In this document: positions 9,380 through 24,300 of the stretch, piece after piece | How the letters are laid out: every line of letters begins with the position of its first letter | Position numbering within the stretch: the stretch's first letter is position 1 | Source of the DNA: Heterobilharzia americana | Lineage: Eukaryota > Platyhelminthes > Trematoda > Strigeidida > Schistosomatidae | Assembly: GCA_944470555.2 (NCBI GenBank) | Contig: OX104128.1 | Coordinates: forward strand, 60,705,257-60,769,256 | Direction: 5' to 3' | Length of the DNA stretch: 64,000 nucleotides | Program-made: the position numbers and the translations under genes | Notes under the pieces: generated by a model | Seen by the model: the letters and a program-made list of their open reading frames with translations, nothing else | Told to the model about the DNA's origin: nothing | The model's database searches: none

Positions 9380-12300
9380 CCTTCAGATTCCGCCTTCTTG
9401 ATGGTTGGTCAGTTTATCGGTAAATGGGAAAGGCGGTAAAATAACAGGTGTATTGTGACGTCAAAAATAAATACAAAATATAGTGGGTTTATATACATTT
9501 TTACAGTGGCCTTGACTATTTTCAAGCCTTTCAAGATTAGAATATCCTATTCATTTTTGTCTCTTCAACCAATCTGATATTTACATGTTAGTCCATATGC
9601 TTTATCATGAAAATTCAGTGTAACACGATTAATTGTAACAAATTTCAGAGACGATGGGAATCTTATTCTACATTATAACAAGAAAAATAGGGAGAATGAT
9701 AAAAAACGAGATGAAAGCATGATTTACCTGACCATCTTGTCAGACGCATTCAAAAGGCTTCTACTTATTTTGAATACTGAGATATAAAGAAACGACGGTA
9801 TGATTATCATTTACTTCGACTCTCAAATGTAAATAATGACATCTTACGTCATTGACACATTCAATCACTTGGATTGTATGATTCAGTAATATGTGCAATA
9901 AGAATACAACTATCTACCCTTCAATCCCAGTACCACATCATTTACTGACTGTTTCTATATCTTTAAGGCAGTCCAAGAAGCCACAAAAAGTGGACAGTCC
10001 GAAAGCCGATGAGAAATGTATAAAACATATCTAGACGATAGAAACCGGTGATCCAAGATGACTTCAATAAGTCGAGTACAACTGTTGTCATGCTCAAAAC
10101 TATTATCGTAACTCAAAAATGCTTACCGAGTATTTTTCTAAAACACTGAGTAACTGACGTCTATTGATTACATAGGTGATAATACCAATAAGACAATCAT
10201 AGGGAACTATACTATTGGATTGGTAGCTAAATACAAGTTTTTAAAACAATCAACATCGGATAATTAATGGAATGAGAAAAAAAAAAGCAATATGACTTCT
10301 CATAAAACTTCCTGGTATCAATAATTCGCTATGAGCTTTGACAATCTATAAGCAAAGTGTATGAACCAACCAAATTAAAGGGTGGTCGCAACGAACTTGC
10401 CATAATATCAGATAGTCCATCTTTCAGGGATTCATGAATGTGCACTCTTGATGAACTAGGATGAAAAGGCTATCCAGTACTCCTAGATTCTTAATGGTTC
10501 GCCAACTAATGTTAATCTACGATGAAAACTAGCTACAAACTAATCAATTTCTAAAAACCATCAATTGAATTTAAATGTACTACTATTCAGAGGTATGTTT
10601 CACCAATAAAACTTGTGATCTAATGTACAGAAATACTAGATGCTCGAGTTTACAGACAACTAGATTAAGTGGAACTCAATCAGCATAATTTTACGACAAT
10701 AAAATCATAAGCAAAATGATACAGTGACCAAATCCAAGCTCATGTATTAAGATCAGAATAATAATACTGTTTAATTGTTCCCAGTTGCATAGATGGAGTC
10801 TTATTCAAAGATGATATAACAGCTGTTTAAACATCAGACAGATATTCCCAATGGTTAACTGGCAAAATGGCCCTCTCTTCTCAATACAAGTTGACGACAA
10901 TATGCGATAAATATGATAACAAACTGTTTACCTTTATACAAACTTTCTTAATCAGTTTCTGATATTGCATCATCCATTAAAATATACACTGAAAAATCAG
11001 ACACCAACAACTTCAGTACCCCAGATGAACACTGAATGAAGATGAAAGGGTATTGCTGTTTTAGCAATGGATAAGCGCAATTCATAAGACAGAAATATCT
11101 TGACTTCGTCACAAATCAAGAACATTGATACATAAGAAGTAAGTATGAACAAAAGGATAATAACTTTAGAAATGAGAGGAAAACGATTAGCTGAGAAAAA
11201 TAACGAGAAGGGTAGATGTGAAAAATAAAAGTCAGCGAAGTAACATCTGGCGTTTCGTATCATAAAGCCGATCGGGACTTTAAATTCATACAAAGAAAGC
11301 TGGCGCTGAAGAAGAACCTCTGGTGAGAACAGAATTCAATGCCCATATATGCGACAAAACGAACGAAATGCATTCGGTCACCTTGTGCACATTCATGCAG
11401 TAGGAAAAGAGTCACCTTTATTGTATGAGGGCTAGTGATACCATGTCGTTGCCCAAGCCTCGGTAGATGGAGTGGGGTTCGAACCCATGACCGTCGTGGT
11501 TGGTAGTCATCTCTCTCCAGTGAACATGCATGACTGCAAGACTTCAATCAAAACATTAGTGACCTACTTTGTTAACTAGACTATGAAATGTTAAGTGGTT
11601 GAACGCAATGAACAGGAAGCCTTGCTTGACCCATGGTTTCGTACTTTTTGATCAGAACACATCAGTAACGCACATCTGCAACCTCCAGAGAGCTGATACA
11701 GGATTGGATTGGATACATTGATTAGTCACTGGAGAGTAGTCAACTTCATACTATTCAGTTCTCAGCGCTGACTGAATTCTACCAATCATTCCTTGTAATA
11801 TGGTATAGGAGAATCATGAAGAAAGAGGCGCTAAGCACTGAAAAGATGGGTCTAGATATTTTATACAGAAACTGCATACAACATAGAAGTTTTTAAGTTA
11901 TCATACATGAAGCGAAAGTTATGCAAAATCAAGCTTATTTCTTTCATCTTATAAGATTTATTTCCTATTTGGATTACAAATTTACATATCAGTTAAAATT
12001 TTGTTTAGTTCATTGTGGTTTTCAAAATATCACAATATTTTTTTTTGACAGATCTAACAACTTGGAGGTTAGCACAAAAATATAACCATTCAGCAGGTAG
12101 TAATCAAGTGCACTTGATCTCTGCTACTATACAACACTAAGAATCATCTACTCCTGCTAATTAATTCACTCTATCACATCTATACTCTGATCCACAGTAT
12201 ACATAACAATACAATGCTACAACGCGATATGATTACGATAGAACAATGACTTCTCAATCCCATAGCCAACTGACACCAGAAGAAGAAGAGACAACGGGAT

Positions 12301-15300
12301 TGGAAGTACATTTATTTCAACCAAATAATCATAGCTGAAAACTCAGTTGTTTATATATCCTTAGATGGCCTTGGCCAGGAAAAACAAAATAGCATATTAA
12401 AAGTTTAAAATGGACCAATGAGCGTTTAGTATCCGAAACTGCAGTAAAAGTAAGTAGCATGGAGCAAAAAGAGTGCGAAAATAACGTTTGTATTTTATAA
12501 TGATAATGTAAACATATTATAAGTTATGTATTTCTTGAGATGAATGGTGATTTTTAAATTAGAGGTAGTATTCATCACGGACTGACATCATTTAGGGAAT
12601 CATTAGAAACGAGTTCGCCGCGAAACCTGAATATCCTGAGTTCGATCCCTAGCCAAGTCGTGAGTGCATACTGCTGAGGAGCCCCATACTAGGACGAAAC
12701 ATCTGTCCAGTACTCCCAGATTTTCAATGGTTTCCCAATTGATATCATTCCGTGATGAATATTACCTCCATATAATAGGTTAGTTTTTCTAAGGGATTAG
12801 GCATCCCTAACATACTTCAAAGCTCAATACTATCATTTTCACATAATAAGATGGGAAAGTATGCATAAATTAAGGCTCTACCGATAGATAATGAGTCGAA
12901 ATAATGGAATATTTCCAAGGAAAACAGTATTTGACATACTGATGCATACTGTTGTATCCTTGTGCTAAGAAAAATGAATTTCCTATTTGAATAGGGGGAA
13001 TAGTTAACTTCATTTGGTTCGAAGTTTACTCACAGTTAATGCATAGGCAAATGAATGGAACCTGTAGACTGAGCACAAATAATACTACCTGAATATCCAC
13101 AGACGAAAAAGCGAAGCAAGAATTCGCATTTTTGACATGACTGAAGTAAGTTGAATGACTACATTGCATTTTCATAATGTGAACCTTAACATATTACTTT
13201 CAGCTCATTTCATACAGCACGATGGTATAGAATTATTTATTGGATGCCATTCTGATCACAATTTACTGTCCATAATCACATCAAGGTATGTTTACTTTCA
13301 CATAAGATTAAGCTAACCATGAGTTACATTCTATAAAGATGTTCAAGTACAACTGTTAGCGAGTTACGCTCGAAAACTCCGTCTATCGGTTGGTACAAAA
13401 ATTTTGTTCATATACTATCACTGCTTTATTCTTTGAACACATTTATTGAACAAGAAGATTAAGAAATATGGTGTCTTATTTTTTTGACCTGATGATGTGG
13501 TCCCAGTTAATGATTAGATTTTCCAAGTTAGGTCCTACGATTAACGGTTTGAAGGAATTATAAAACACTGGTTCTATCTAATAATGCGCTGGTTTGCATA
13601 TTCAGATTTGCTCCTACTAACACAAAAGTCGTACTGTAGTGGGCGCTGTTGATCAGAATGGATATTCATTACTGACATCTTGTACGGTAGTCCTCAAATA
13701 TTGTACACTTTCCACTAAGACCGTCATTTGTACAATGTGCTTCATTTCATCTTCTGCTTCCATCTTGATTTGATCTTAATACGCCCACATTGTCTTTCGC
13801 ATTTCTCTAGGTGGAATATTTACCCACTGACGGTAATTCCCTATGATTTCTGTCACCCTCTCAGTATATACTACTTATATCCATTCTTCTCAGCAGCGCC
13901 CACTACAATACAACCGTAGCTCAAAGAGAAGACAAAATTGCATTTGGCTAGCCTATAGCGAACAGAAGTGTACTTCACAAAATCTATGGGAAATGTACAA
14001 AACCTAAAAAGCGTAGATGATATGGTCAGAATATGAGCGAATGAGAGAGAACAAAAAGGTGAAGTTAAGGTTATTCTACTTGTCGACTGGTTGTTGCTCG
14101 CACTCATCTCGTCTATGAGTACAATGTTTCTTACACAGGATTTGATCAGAAACTATGATCTATGGAAAAACGACTGGAATATACTTTTGTGCAATACATA
14201 ACGAGTGACTTAATATCGTCGTCTTTCTGGTGAGCTTTCTTACTGGCTGCCTCCATCGACCTACAAATCAGTCAACTAGTGTTCCTGGCATCTTGATTTA
14301 CTTATTTAGAAATGTAAAACTAATAATTTTTTAACCAAGTCCTATTCTTCCAAATAATTTTCACCATGTAAAGTCGTTTTTTGCTGCTATTGATAACTTT
14401 TTCAACTACCATCAAAAAAGTCAATAAAAACTTCAGCTTACTAACTATTTAAAGCACCTAATCTATATTCAAACATACACTTTCTATCATTCAATTAACC
14501 GTTGCGTTGGTTTTAGAGAGTTGACTTTCAACCAGTAAGTCACGGGTTCAAATATAGCTCCACCTATGGAGGTTGGGCAGCTGTATATTATGAATAGCCC
14601 TCAAAAACTAGAAGTGGCCCATTGTCTACTACACGATTGTACACAAGGCAGTTGAGTAAATTACGATTCGATTCCGTATCCGACCACCAAAGACTTCAAA
14701 ATGCACCGACTTGGATACAGTATATCTACCGACTGTTTTCAATATATTCAACAATAAACAAAATGCAACACATCATTTTGTAATCTGCTAGTTATATGCA
14801 AACAACCATAACTGATAGGATCTTGTTAACACCAAGGTTCACTAAAAAATGAGTAATTAGTGTAGTAATAGGTTTGTTAGTTAAATTCCAATGTCAAAGT
14901 TCGTTAACATAGCTTGGAAGTAGTGATGAATTCATCAATAATATTATCCCAAACAGTCAGGACTATACGTTTTCGATATTGATAATACGATGATGAGTTT
15001 GATTGACAGAAGACATAGTTCATGACCTTCAATATGCAACGATCAGTTAACCATGCCGATTATCGTTATCAAACCAGTTCACAGGTGATATTAGCCCCCA
15101 ATTGATGCACTACGCTATTATTGTGTAAGAATACCTGACTCTCCAGGCCAGAATAGGTGAATCTGGGTTCAGCTAACCATCGCTATCAGAAATTTAATAG
15201 GATAACTCAACTGACTGCTCTTTTCAGCATCAGTCTCGAATGCCAGTCCTCATACTTACTACCTTAAAAGATGGCATTCTGAAAACCTATGTTAATACAT

Positions 15301-18300
15301 AGGGTCATTCTCAATAATTGCATTATAACTATTTTTTAAACGTCAAATAGGTGCTTTCATAATACTACATACAGTGAAAATAGCCTAACTGCATAGGATA
15401 ATAGCAAAAATAGCTTTCATCAGGGATTGACATCAGTCCGAGAACTAATAAAGAAAAAAGAGTACTGCACAGATGCTTTATTCTGCTCTGAAAAGCAGCA
15501 GTGTATATCAAAAACCGTATACGTAATTGATTCTAAGATGAAATCTCCTTATTCAGTCAACAAGTTAGAATCTATTATTGTGGCTTTGTTACCCTCTATC
15601 TAATATCACTAGTGAGTATCTGTCCTTAGAACCAGCAAATAAAATTCATCCCAAAAGACACGATTTCTGAAAAAAAAACACACCAGTAGATCCATCCTGA
15701 AGTTAGTCCATGTGAACGCTGGATAAGGTAATTAATTTCTTTCAAAGGAGTTTTTTTTTCTTCTTCTCACTTACCTTATATGTGTGGATGATTTGATCCT
15801 ATCAACAGGTTCTTTATTAGGCAATAGAAATTGAGAATTCTTTGGATTTGTAATTAAAATGATTGGCCATTCAGTAACTCCACTATTTTTAGTTGATTTA
15901 ACCACATCAACAAATGAAACTAAATCATGATCAACAGCTACAATTCGATAGCTAAAAAAGTAAGTAAAAGTACTAGATATCATTTTATAATAGTTATGAT
16001 TACATAATGAGCATATGCTTTCTCATTGTAATATATTGTTAATGACTAGATAGTTCAATAAAATATCAGTTCATTATTAGAATGTAAGCTAGTTATTTTT
16101 GAGCACATCTAATTCAAAAGTAGAATTTACTTGAAACCACCATATTTTTGACTATCTATCACCCTAATGGGCTGAAAATCGATGAGAGTGACTACAACAT
16201 TCATAGATGAAGGCGATAATGGAGTCCCCATACTACTACTGACTACTCCACTGTGAGGCTCCATCATGAGTACCACAGTAAACTGAAACATTCATATCAC
16301 AGACTGCTCTATTTGTTCAACGGTATGCAATGCAAATTTTTATTAATCTATGATGTATCACACTGGAAGATTGAGGAAGTCCCTGAATACCACACCAAAT
16401 AATTCAATTTAGAAAGACTAGTGAATATATAGCTATAGAGCTATGGCTCATCGGTATAAACAATCGACTATCACTCACTGCGTCACGTCACTCCAATCTA
16501 CCTAGGAAAGTCTGGACACCCACTCAGCCATTATTAGCCCTTACACAAAAGTTGTAGCTCACAGCCTACTCCACAAAAGTGCACGTGGTTACCTAGTACA
16601 CTTCGATATTTGAATCCAGAAACGTAAGAAGTTTACATAGATAGATTTATGCTAAAGTACGAGATGTGTGTGATTAAAGGAGACTAATGAGTTGCAGACA
16701 TTGTTAGTGTCTAACGAATTAACTGCCTGTAACAGGAATCGGCGCTATCGCTTTTGAAATCATGAAGGGGGAGTCAGCTGGACAAGGCGACCGACTTTCA
16801 ATCAGCGTATCGAAGACTCAAAATGTGAACGACTACACCATTATCCAAATTACAGGTTCATCTCAATTCTCTGCTTAAACTGGACATGTATAATGATAAG
16901 TAACAAAAAGTTGGGGTACATACACAATCCCTGAAGTCAGCTGAGACATGATCGTTAAGAAATAGAATAGATGTCTTGATACCACTGCTCACGTTTCGTG
17001 GAATTATCGTGTGAGCAATGTTGAGATCAGGCGAAGGGTACTATGCAAGACAGGCAAGTTGATTGATGTTGTGAACCATAGTCGACTTAGACGTGTACTG
17101 TGCATACCAAGCCACCCCTTACCTTGACGGTAGCCAACTAGGCTAAGTCATTCTAACAATATTCATCTCTCATAATTCGGATTTTGGTAATATAATTTTG
17201 TTTCAGTGTAACGATGATTCATGCGTAGCGGCATGTACCATTTTCATTTAACAATTTATAAAGAGTAGTTTTTTATATACAGAAATATCGGTTTCAACTT
17301 CAGTGATACTTTAATCAGATAGAAACACCCTCTTTATTCCCTAGACTCCAAAATTCTTATAGTGATAGCTTAAAGTTAAGACAATTCACTTAATAACAAT
17401 ATTGAAAGTAAGCAAACAGACTGATAATACTATAAATTGCAAAATTTTTTTTAGCAATTATCGATTTACTTTCTACTGTAATAAAGCACTGTGTCTTATC
17501 AAGAGTCATAAACTTAATCACAATCATTGCTGTTTTGATACTTCTAATTTCCCGTTGGTATACCAGAGCCAAACTGATCGGCCTCTATTGGTAGATGGGC
17601 AGCTGAAACAACATCATTCACTGGGGTGCATGTACATCCAACTGACGGGTCCCAGATAGGACAAAAAGCGCGTCCTGGATTCCACTGCTAGTCACTAAGA
17701 TGAATATTAATCACAATTCCTTTATAAAAGCGTTCTATTCCTTCAAATGGTATCTGAATCTACCAACGGTTTCCTGAAATACTTAACGGTCATTTCATAC
17801 TTAATGTGACAGATTTGAATCGGGTCTAACATGGTAACTGTTTTGTCTTTTTGTCAAAATAGTGAAAGACAACATAATTTCAGCTATCAGAATGTATGAA
17901 GTTGGCAAACTTAAATATTTAATGCTTAAAGAGTAACTAATGATACGAAAGACTATGTCTATGTTCGATACTTACGGCTATCGTATACTGTATCCCTCAA
18001 ACCAGAAACAATTGAGAATATCCTTCGTAGTTCCAAACTTAGAATCAAAAATGCTTCAAATATACAATACAACCATTTCAAGAATTTAAGCCATTAGGAG
18101 GTAAGAGACTAAATACGCTATCCTCCACTGATAAATTTTTCTGAAGTAAATAAGACAAGATTTACTGAATAAAATAAGCCCACATCGTTCGGTAACTTCC
18201 CCTATAGCTACAAATAGCCTAGAATAAACCAGTAACTAATGCAGAGTGAAACCTCGCCTGGTTAACTAGTTTACTAGTTACTAGCCGGTCCTAAGCCCGG

Positions 18301-21300
18301 GTAAAGAGGGAAGGTTGGGCATAGGGCTAGCAACCCTACCCCGTAAAACAAATCTAACCGCTAAAGAAACTTCAAAGCACAAACAAAATATAAAAAATGA
18401 AAACAAACTTATTCCCCGCTGGAATCGGAGAGGCGAAATGACGCCAGTTGGTGAAAGCCTTCGGGAAGCCAATTGGCCGATGTGTCTTCTCTCTCGATGA
18501 AAGCGAAAGTAAACGTGGGGACATGGAATGTCCGCACGATGTTTGAACCCAGTAAGGCAGCCCAGATTGCAAGGGAGATGAGAAGGTATAACATCGAAGT
18601 GCTTGGGATTTGCGAAAGCAGATGGAATGGGAGTGGACTCTCCAAACTGTCAACTGGAGAATCAATAATCTACTCCGGTCACCCAGACGCCAACCACGAG
18701 CACACTGAGGGAGTGGCTATCATGATGTCCTCAAGAGCATCGAAGGCTCTCATGCAGTGGGAACCAATCTCCTCCAGGATCATGACAGCAAGATTCAACT
18801 CAAAAGGAAGAAAGGTCACAATCATACAATGTTATGCACCTACAAATAATGCAGAGCAAGAGAAAAAGGAGGATTTCTACAGACAACTTCAATCAACACT
18901 GGACAAGACGTCAGTTGGCGATATCAAAATTCTAATGGGCGACATGAATGCCAAACTGGGAGGGGACAACACGGGAAGAGAACTAACCATGGGTCGAGAG
19001 GCACTAGGTGAAATGAATGAGAATGGAGAATTGTTTGCAGAATTCTGCGCATTCAACGATTTGGTGATTGGAGGCAGTGTGTTCAGGCACAAAGATATCC
19101 ACAAAGCGACATGGATTTCACCAGATGGACACACTAAAAATCAAATCGACTTTATCTCAATCTCAAGAAAATGGAGACGCAGTCTACTTAACACAAGGTC
19201 AAGAAGAGGAGCAGATGTAGGTTCAGACCACTATCTAGTGCAAGGAACCTTCCAAATCAAGTTAAAAGCCTTCAAGGAAGCTGGTGATAGACCTCAACTC
19301 AAGTACAACACTCGGAAACTGAAGGATGAAACTACAAAGGAGATCTTCAAGGCAGCCATCAAGACAAAATGGGAGATATCGAGGAACATCCCTGAAGAAA
19401 CCTGTGTGGAAGAACACTGGAAGTCTTTGAAAGCTATGTGGAAAGAAACCTGCACAACAGTATTAGGAAGGAAGAAGAAAGAAGACAAGGAATGGATCTC
19501 GACGGATACCTGGAAGCTGATAGAGGAGAGGAGGATGGTGAAGCAGAAGATAAACCAGTGCAAGGATGCTCAACGACAAGAGGAACTGAGCACAATGTAT
19601 AAAACACTGGACAAAGAAGTGAAGAAGAGTGCACGCAAAGACAAAAGACACTTCTACGAAACACTGGCAAGTGAAGCAGAACAGGCTGCAGGTAAGAGAG
19701 ACCTGACGACATTGTATCAAATAACCAGGTTGCTATCAGGGAAGAGACCAACACAGATGAAACCAATAAAAGATGAAGAAGGAAATTTAATTACAAAAGA
19801 AGAGAAACAGAGGAAACGATGGGCCGACCACTTCAAGAAGCTCTTGAATCGACCACCACCTGCACTTCGTCCAGAAATACCACCTGCAGCCGCTGAACTA
19901 CAAGTGAACATTAATCCCCCAACGAAAATGGAAGTCCTGAACGCCATAAAGCTACTGAAATGCGGGAAAGCAGCAGGACCAGATGGAATACCGCCAGAAG
20001 CACTGAGAACAGATGCAGAGACAACAGCGGACATGCTCACACCACTATTGCAGAAGGTGTGGAAGGAAGAGAAGGTACCTGACGATTGGAAGAAGGGTTA
20101 CCTTGTCAAACTGCCGAAGAAGGGAGACCTCAGTGCTTGCAAGAACTGGCGCGGAATCACTCTCCTGTCCACCCCAAGTAAAATATTAAGCCGCATCATC
20201 CTGGAGAGGCTAAGGGATGCACTGGATTCAAAACTACGACCGGAACAGGCAGGCTTCAGGAAGTACAAATCATGTGCAGACCAAATTGCAACGCTTCGCA
20301 TCATCATAGAACAGAGCATAGAATGGCAATCACCTCTCCACCTCAACTTCATCGACTTTGAGAAGGCCTTTGACAGCGTCGACCGAGAAGTAATTTGGAA
20401 ACTGCTTCAATACTACGGAGTACCGCAAACCTTTATCCGCCTCATTCAACAACTATATGAAGATGCTACATGCCAAGTAATCCACAATGGGAAGCTCAGT
20501 GATGCCTTTGAAGTGAAGACAGGAGTGAAACAAGGTTGCCTACTATCCCCCATGATATTCTTGATTGTGGTGGACTGGATCATGCAGCAAACAGTAGGCA
20601 GCGAGAAGAGGGGGATACACTGGACGACGGAAAAGAACCTAGAAGACTTGGATTTCGCCGATGACTTATGCCTAATGTCACATAAACTTGAAGATCTGCA
20701 GGCAAAAACTAACAAGTTGATAGAAGAGGCAGCGAAGACGGGACTTCAGGTGAATATAGAGAAGACAGAAGTGATGAAGATACCGCACCACCACCATCAA
20801 CAACAACAACAACAACAAACTCCAATCACCGTCAACGGGAGAAACTTGAAGGAAGTAACCTCCTTCACTTATCTAGGAAGCACTGTTTCAACTACAGGCG
20901 GGACGGACGAGGACGTCAAAGTCAGAATCGGAAAAGCAAGACAGGCGTTCATTAGCCTGAAACCAGTGTGGAGATCTTCTGCACTCAGCATGCGGAACAA
21001 GATACGGATTTTCAACACCAACGTCAAGTCAGTGCTTCTGTATGGCTCAGAGACTTGGCGCGTCACGAAAGGTATTTCCAATAAACTACAGACATTCATC
21101 AACAACTGCTTACGCTCGCTGCTGAAGATCAGATGGCCAGAAAAAATAAGCAACAAGGAACTCTGGGAACGAACCAACCAAGAACCTATCACGCAACAAA
21201 TATGCAGGAAGAAGTGGAGATGGATTGGCCATGCACTGAGAAGGCCGACGGAGGACATCACGCGTCAGGCCCTCGAGTGGAATCCCCATGGGAAGCGACG

Positions 21301-24300
21301 AGTTGGACGTCCGAGGGTGACATGGAGGAGGTCGTGCGAGCAGGAAATGAGAGCTTCTGGGCTGTCGTGGGACCAGGTTCAAAAGATCTCAGAGAACAGA
21401 GGTCACTGGAGGCGTGCTACTGAAGCCCTATGTTCCACTAGGAACCCAAGGGACTAATAATAAAAAAAAAAATAATAATGCAGAGTGAAATCAGTTGTAC
21501 AGTGAAGCTATGATGTTAGAAGAACATACAGAGAATCAAATTTTCGATAGGATATGCAACTCTGAATAAAAGAAATGTTTTCAATGATAATGGTGAAACA
21601 AGTTGTGCACTTATATAGACAGCTGGGAATGGAATTATACAAACTGTGTGCGATTGACAAATAACACTATTACTGGTAATTTTAATAAAATGAATTCAGA
21701 AATAGGAAAAATAGTGATTGACTGAACAAACAAAGTATGCAAAACAATGGGAAATAATCACCGTGTCAAAAAAATGAGAAGATATGGCACAGGGGGTTCG
21801 AAAAAATAGGTACTAGGTTAATATTAGGTTATTAGTTTAGTGCATCTGAAAATTCCTCATTTCAGCTGAAAAAGAATCCCAATGTGAACAATGAAGGTGT
21901 TTGGTGTCATTGATAGTAGACAAATCACACAGATTACTAGCTTTTATTCAACAAATAAAGGCAATCCGTTTTGAAATTTCTTAAATATTTTCCTTTCCAG
22001 TTGTTTCGTGTTTACTGTTGCCCATGCTCTCATTTTTTGTCTGTTTATCATAACAAAACGTGCTTAACCACTTCATGCCCATCCGTGCAGTCGTCAGCCA
22101 GCTATACCTATTATGTGAGGGCTAATGATACTACCTGGCTGCCCAAACCTCGGTAGGTGGAGCGGGGCTCGAATCTGTGACCCGATGTCTGATAGTTATC
22201 TTCGTAAACCAATGAGCTACAGCTCCGTTTATCATAGACCATCTTCTCAACTACATAGGGTTTATTTCATCGGTATCATACATCGTATGGTGGTTCAAAT
22301 TATATAAATTTACTCTCCTCCTTCACAATCTCTAAGCAAAGCAAGTGAAATAAGTGTGGACACTAGAAAAGAAGGCAAAAGAATACTTGAGTAACGCTGC
22401 ATAAGTAAAGGACATTAGTAAGAACAATATTACTCAGTACAGATATTTTTTTAAACATATAATACAACTCACTAACGGTTTTCTCGCCAGTCACCCAATT
22501 CCCATTCCCAGTATCCTTGAGGCTGTGATACATACATTCTTTTTGTCGTTCCATGAAGTGTATGTAAATGACCACATAGGTAAGCAAATGCATTATCGCT
22601 GAAATGGAAGTTAAGAAAACTTCAAAGTGAAGATATGAATTTCATTACACAGAAAAAAACTGACAGCGTAATAGTCCTACAAGGCTTCAAACTATCACGT
22701 ATACTGCAGATAACAGAAACAATTTGCAGTACAATTTATTGGAGGTAACAAAAAGCTTGTTAGTGGTCGATGTCCGGTCGAAGTAGTCAAACGTAATTGA
22801 AGTAGACAGTAAACATTGAGTTAAGCAGAGTCGATTAGAATAGATATTACCGAACCCTTACAGACATCTGACACACAAAGATGTATTAAAAGGCATACAA
22901 TTCATAAATAAAACACTACACAGCAGACGAAAGGCTACTAAGTATGCGAGTAACTCGAACAAAATATAAAGCAACTGTAATATTTATGAAATAAAACAGT
23001 TTCAAACTCATGTCGAACTCATTGTCAGTGTCATCTGGGAAATAATTTTTATGACCCTACTGCACAAAAGATTACTAGATCGTAATGAATGTGGACGGTA
23101 ATCCAACCCACAGAAAAAAAGAGGAAAAGCATACCCCTATGTTCAAAAACTATGATGAAAAGTATGCTTAACGGTTCTGTTTTGCACTAGTTACAGTAAT
23201 CAGCAGTATTTCAGGGGAAACTATCTCTAAGTGCACAAGTGTCAAGTTATCAAGTAACGTACTTCATACGTAGCAACAAAAAGGCAGGCAATAGAGTTGT
23301 CTTCACATCGTGTTCAGATCATGATCTATGCATGCACTGATATGATTACCTGGTTGGACGAATTTGACGCTACACAACAAATCGGATTGGTTCATTTATG
23401 GCTTCATTTTCTGCGTTTTGTAAATGTATATTTACCACGTATTTGTCTAATAAAGTCGTTGTCGTTGTTCTTGCAGTCACAGACCATCTTTGTCTTCTGA
23501 TTTTTCGTGGCTAAGTGAATGAAGCAGAAGACACTGAGGGAGATCAGTCGTTAAAGTATTCGGTTGAAGTGTCTATTGAGTCTCAGTATCATTATACCCA
23601 CGCGGTCACAACAGTACTTTCAAAAGCCGTCACATACATAACTGACAAAATCAACGTGAAACCCCGCACACAAGAGCGTCGGCTTAAGTTGCCACACTTC
23701 ACAGTAGTACACAAATAACAAGTAAATAGAAAAGGACTGATAACAAAGTAGACAAAATTGTGTGACAGAATAAACAATATGAAGGTAATGGTTAGTGCAA
23801 ATATTTAAACTTTAGAAGGTGTCGACGGGTGAATACATCTGCGCCATTGTGACCGTTCTCCTGCCATGGCATCAAGAGTTACTAACCACTAATTCCGCCT
23901 CAGGGACCCCAACCAGGTAGTCTACGTCTCCCCACACGCCTCAGACCAACAACCAGGGGTTTCATCGACTGGTGCCACTTCTAAGTCTGGTCACCCTGAA
24001 CTCTCCGTCAACCTAATCCAACCTCTAGCATGGTATGTCGGGGTAGGCTGTGGATATGCATGCGCAGTGCACATCCAAGCCATATCAGTCGACTACGGTT
24101 CAAAACTTCATTAATCAACTTATCTGTCTTGTCTATTACCTTTCGTCTGACCTCAACATTGATCACATGATGATTCCACCAAACGTGTGCAATGCTACGA
24201 AGACATTTGTGATTGAAACCCTGCCTTACTCCTACCAATCAGATTTCAAGTTAGACCATCACTCCAGAACTAAATCTGTGATAACAGCTGCTCAAATCAT

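Larger units (their letters stand above)
8874..15774 (-). other. Intron 8 of the TMEM62-like gene
   Basis: A 6.9-kb intron. Beyond the repeats listed separately (9081, 9310, 10440, 11371, 12567, 13627, 14503, 15418), I recognise nothing in 8874-9309, 9379-10439, 10530-11370, 11531-12566, 12766-13626, 13919-14502 and 14666-15417. Confidence 0.65.
15952..22472 (-). other. Intron 7 of the TMEM62-like gene
   Basis: 6.5 kb. It holds the intact RTE element in antisense orientation to the gene, plus SINE and RTE fragments listed separately. I see nothing in 15952-16439, 16626-16954, 17156-17559, 17701-18236, 21491-22084 and 22233-22472. Confidence 0.7.

Noticed and set aside
18473..18496. Eight extra N-terminal codons on the RTE protein
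   Set aside because: They begin with TTG; a eukaryotic start at the ATG at 18497 is more plausible.
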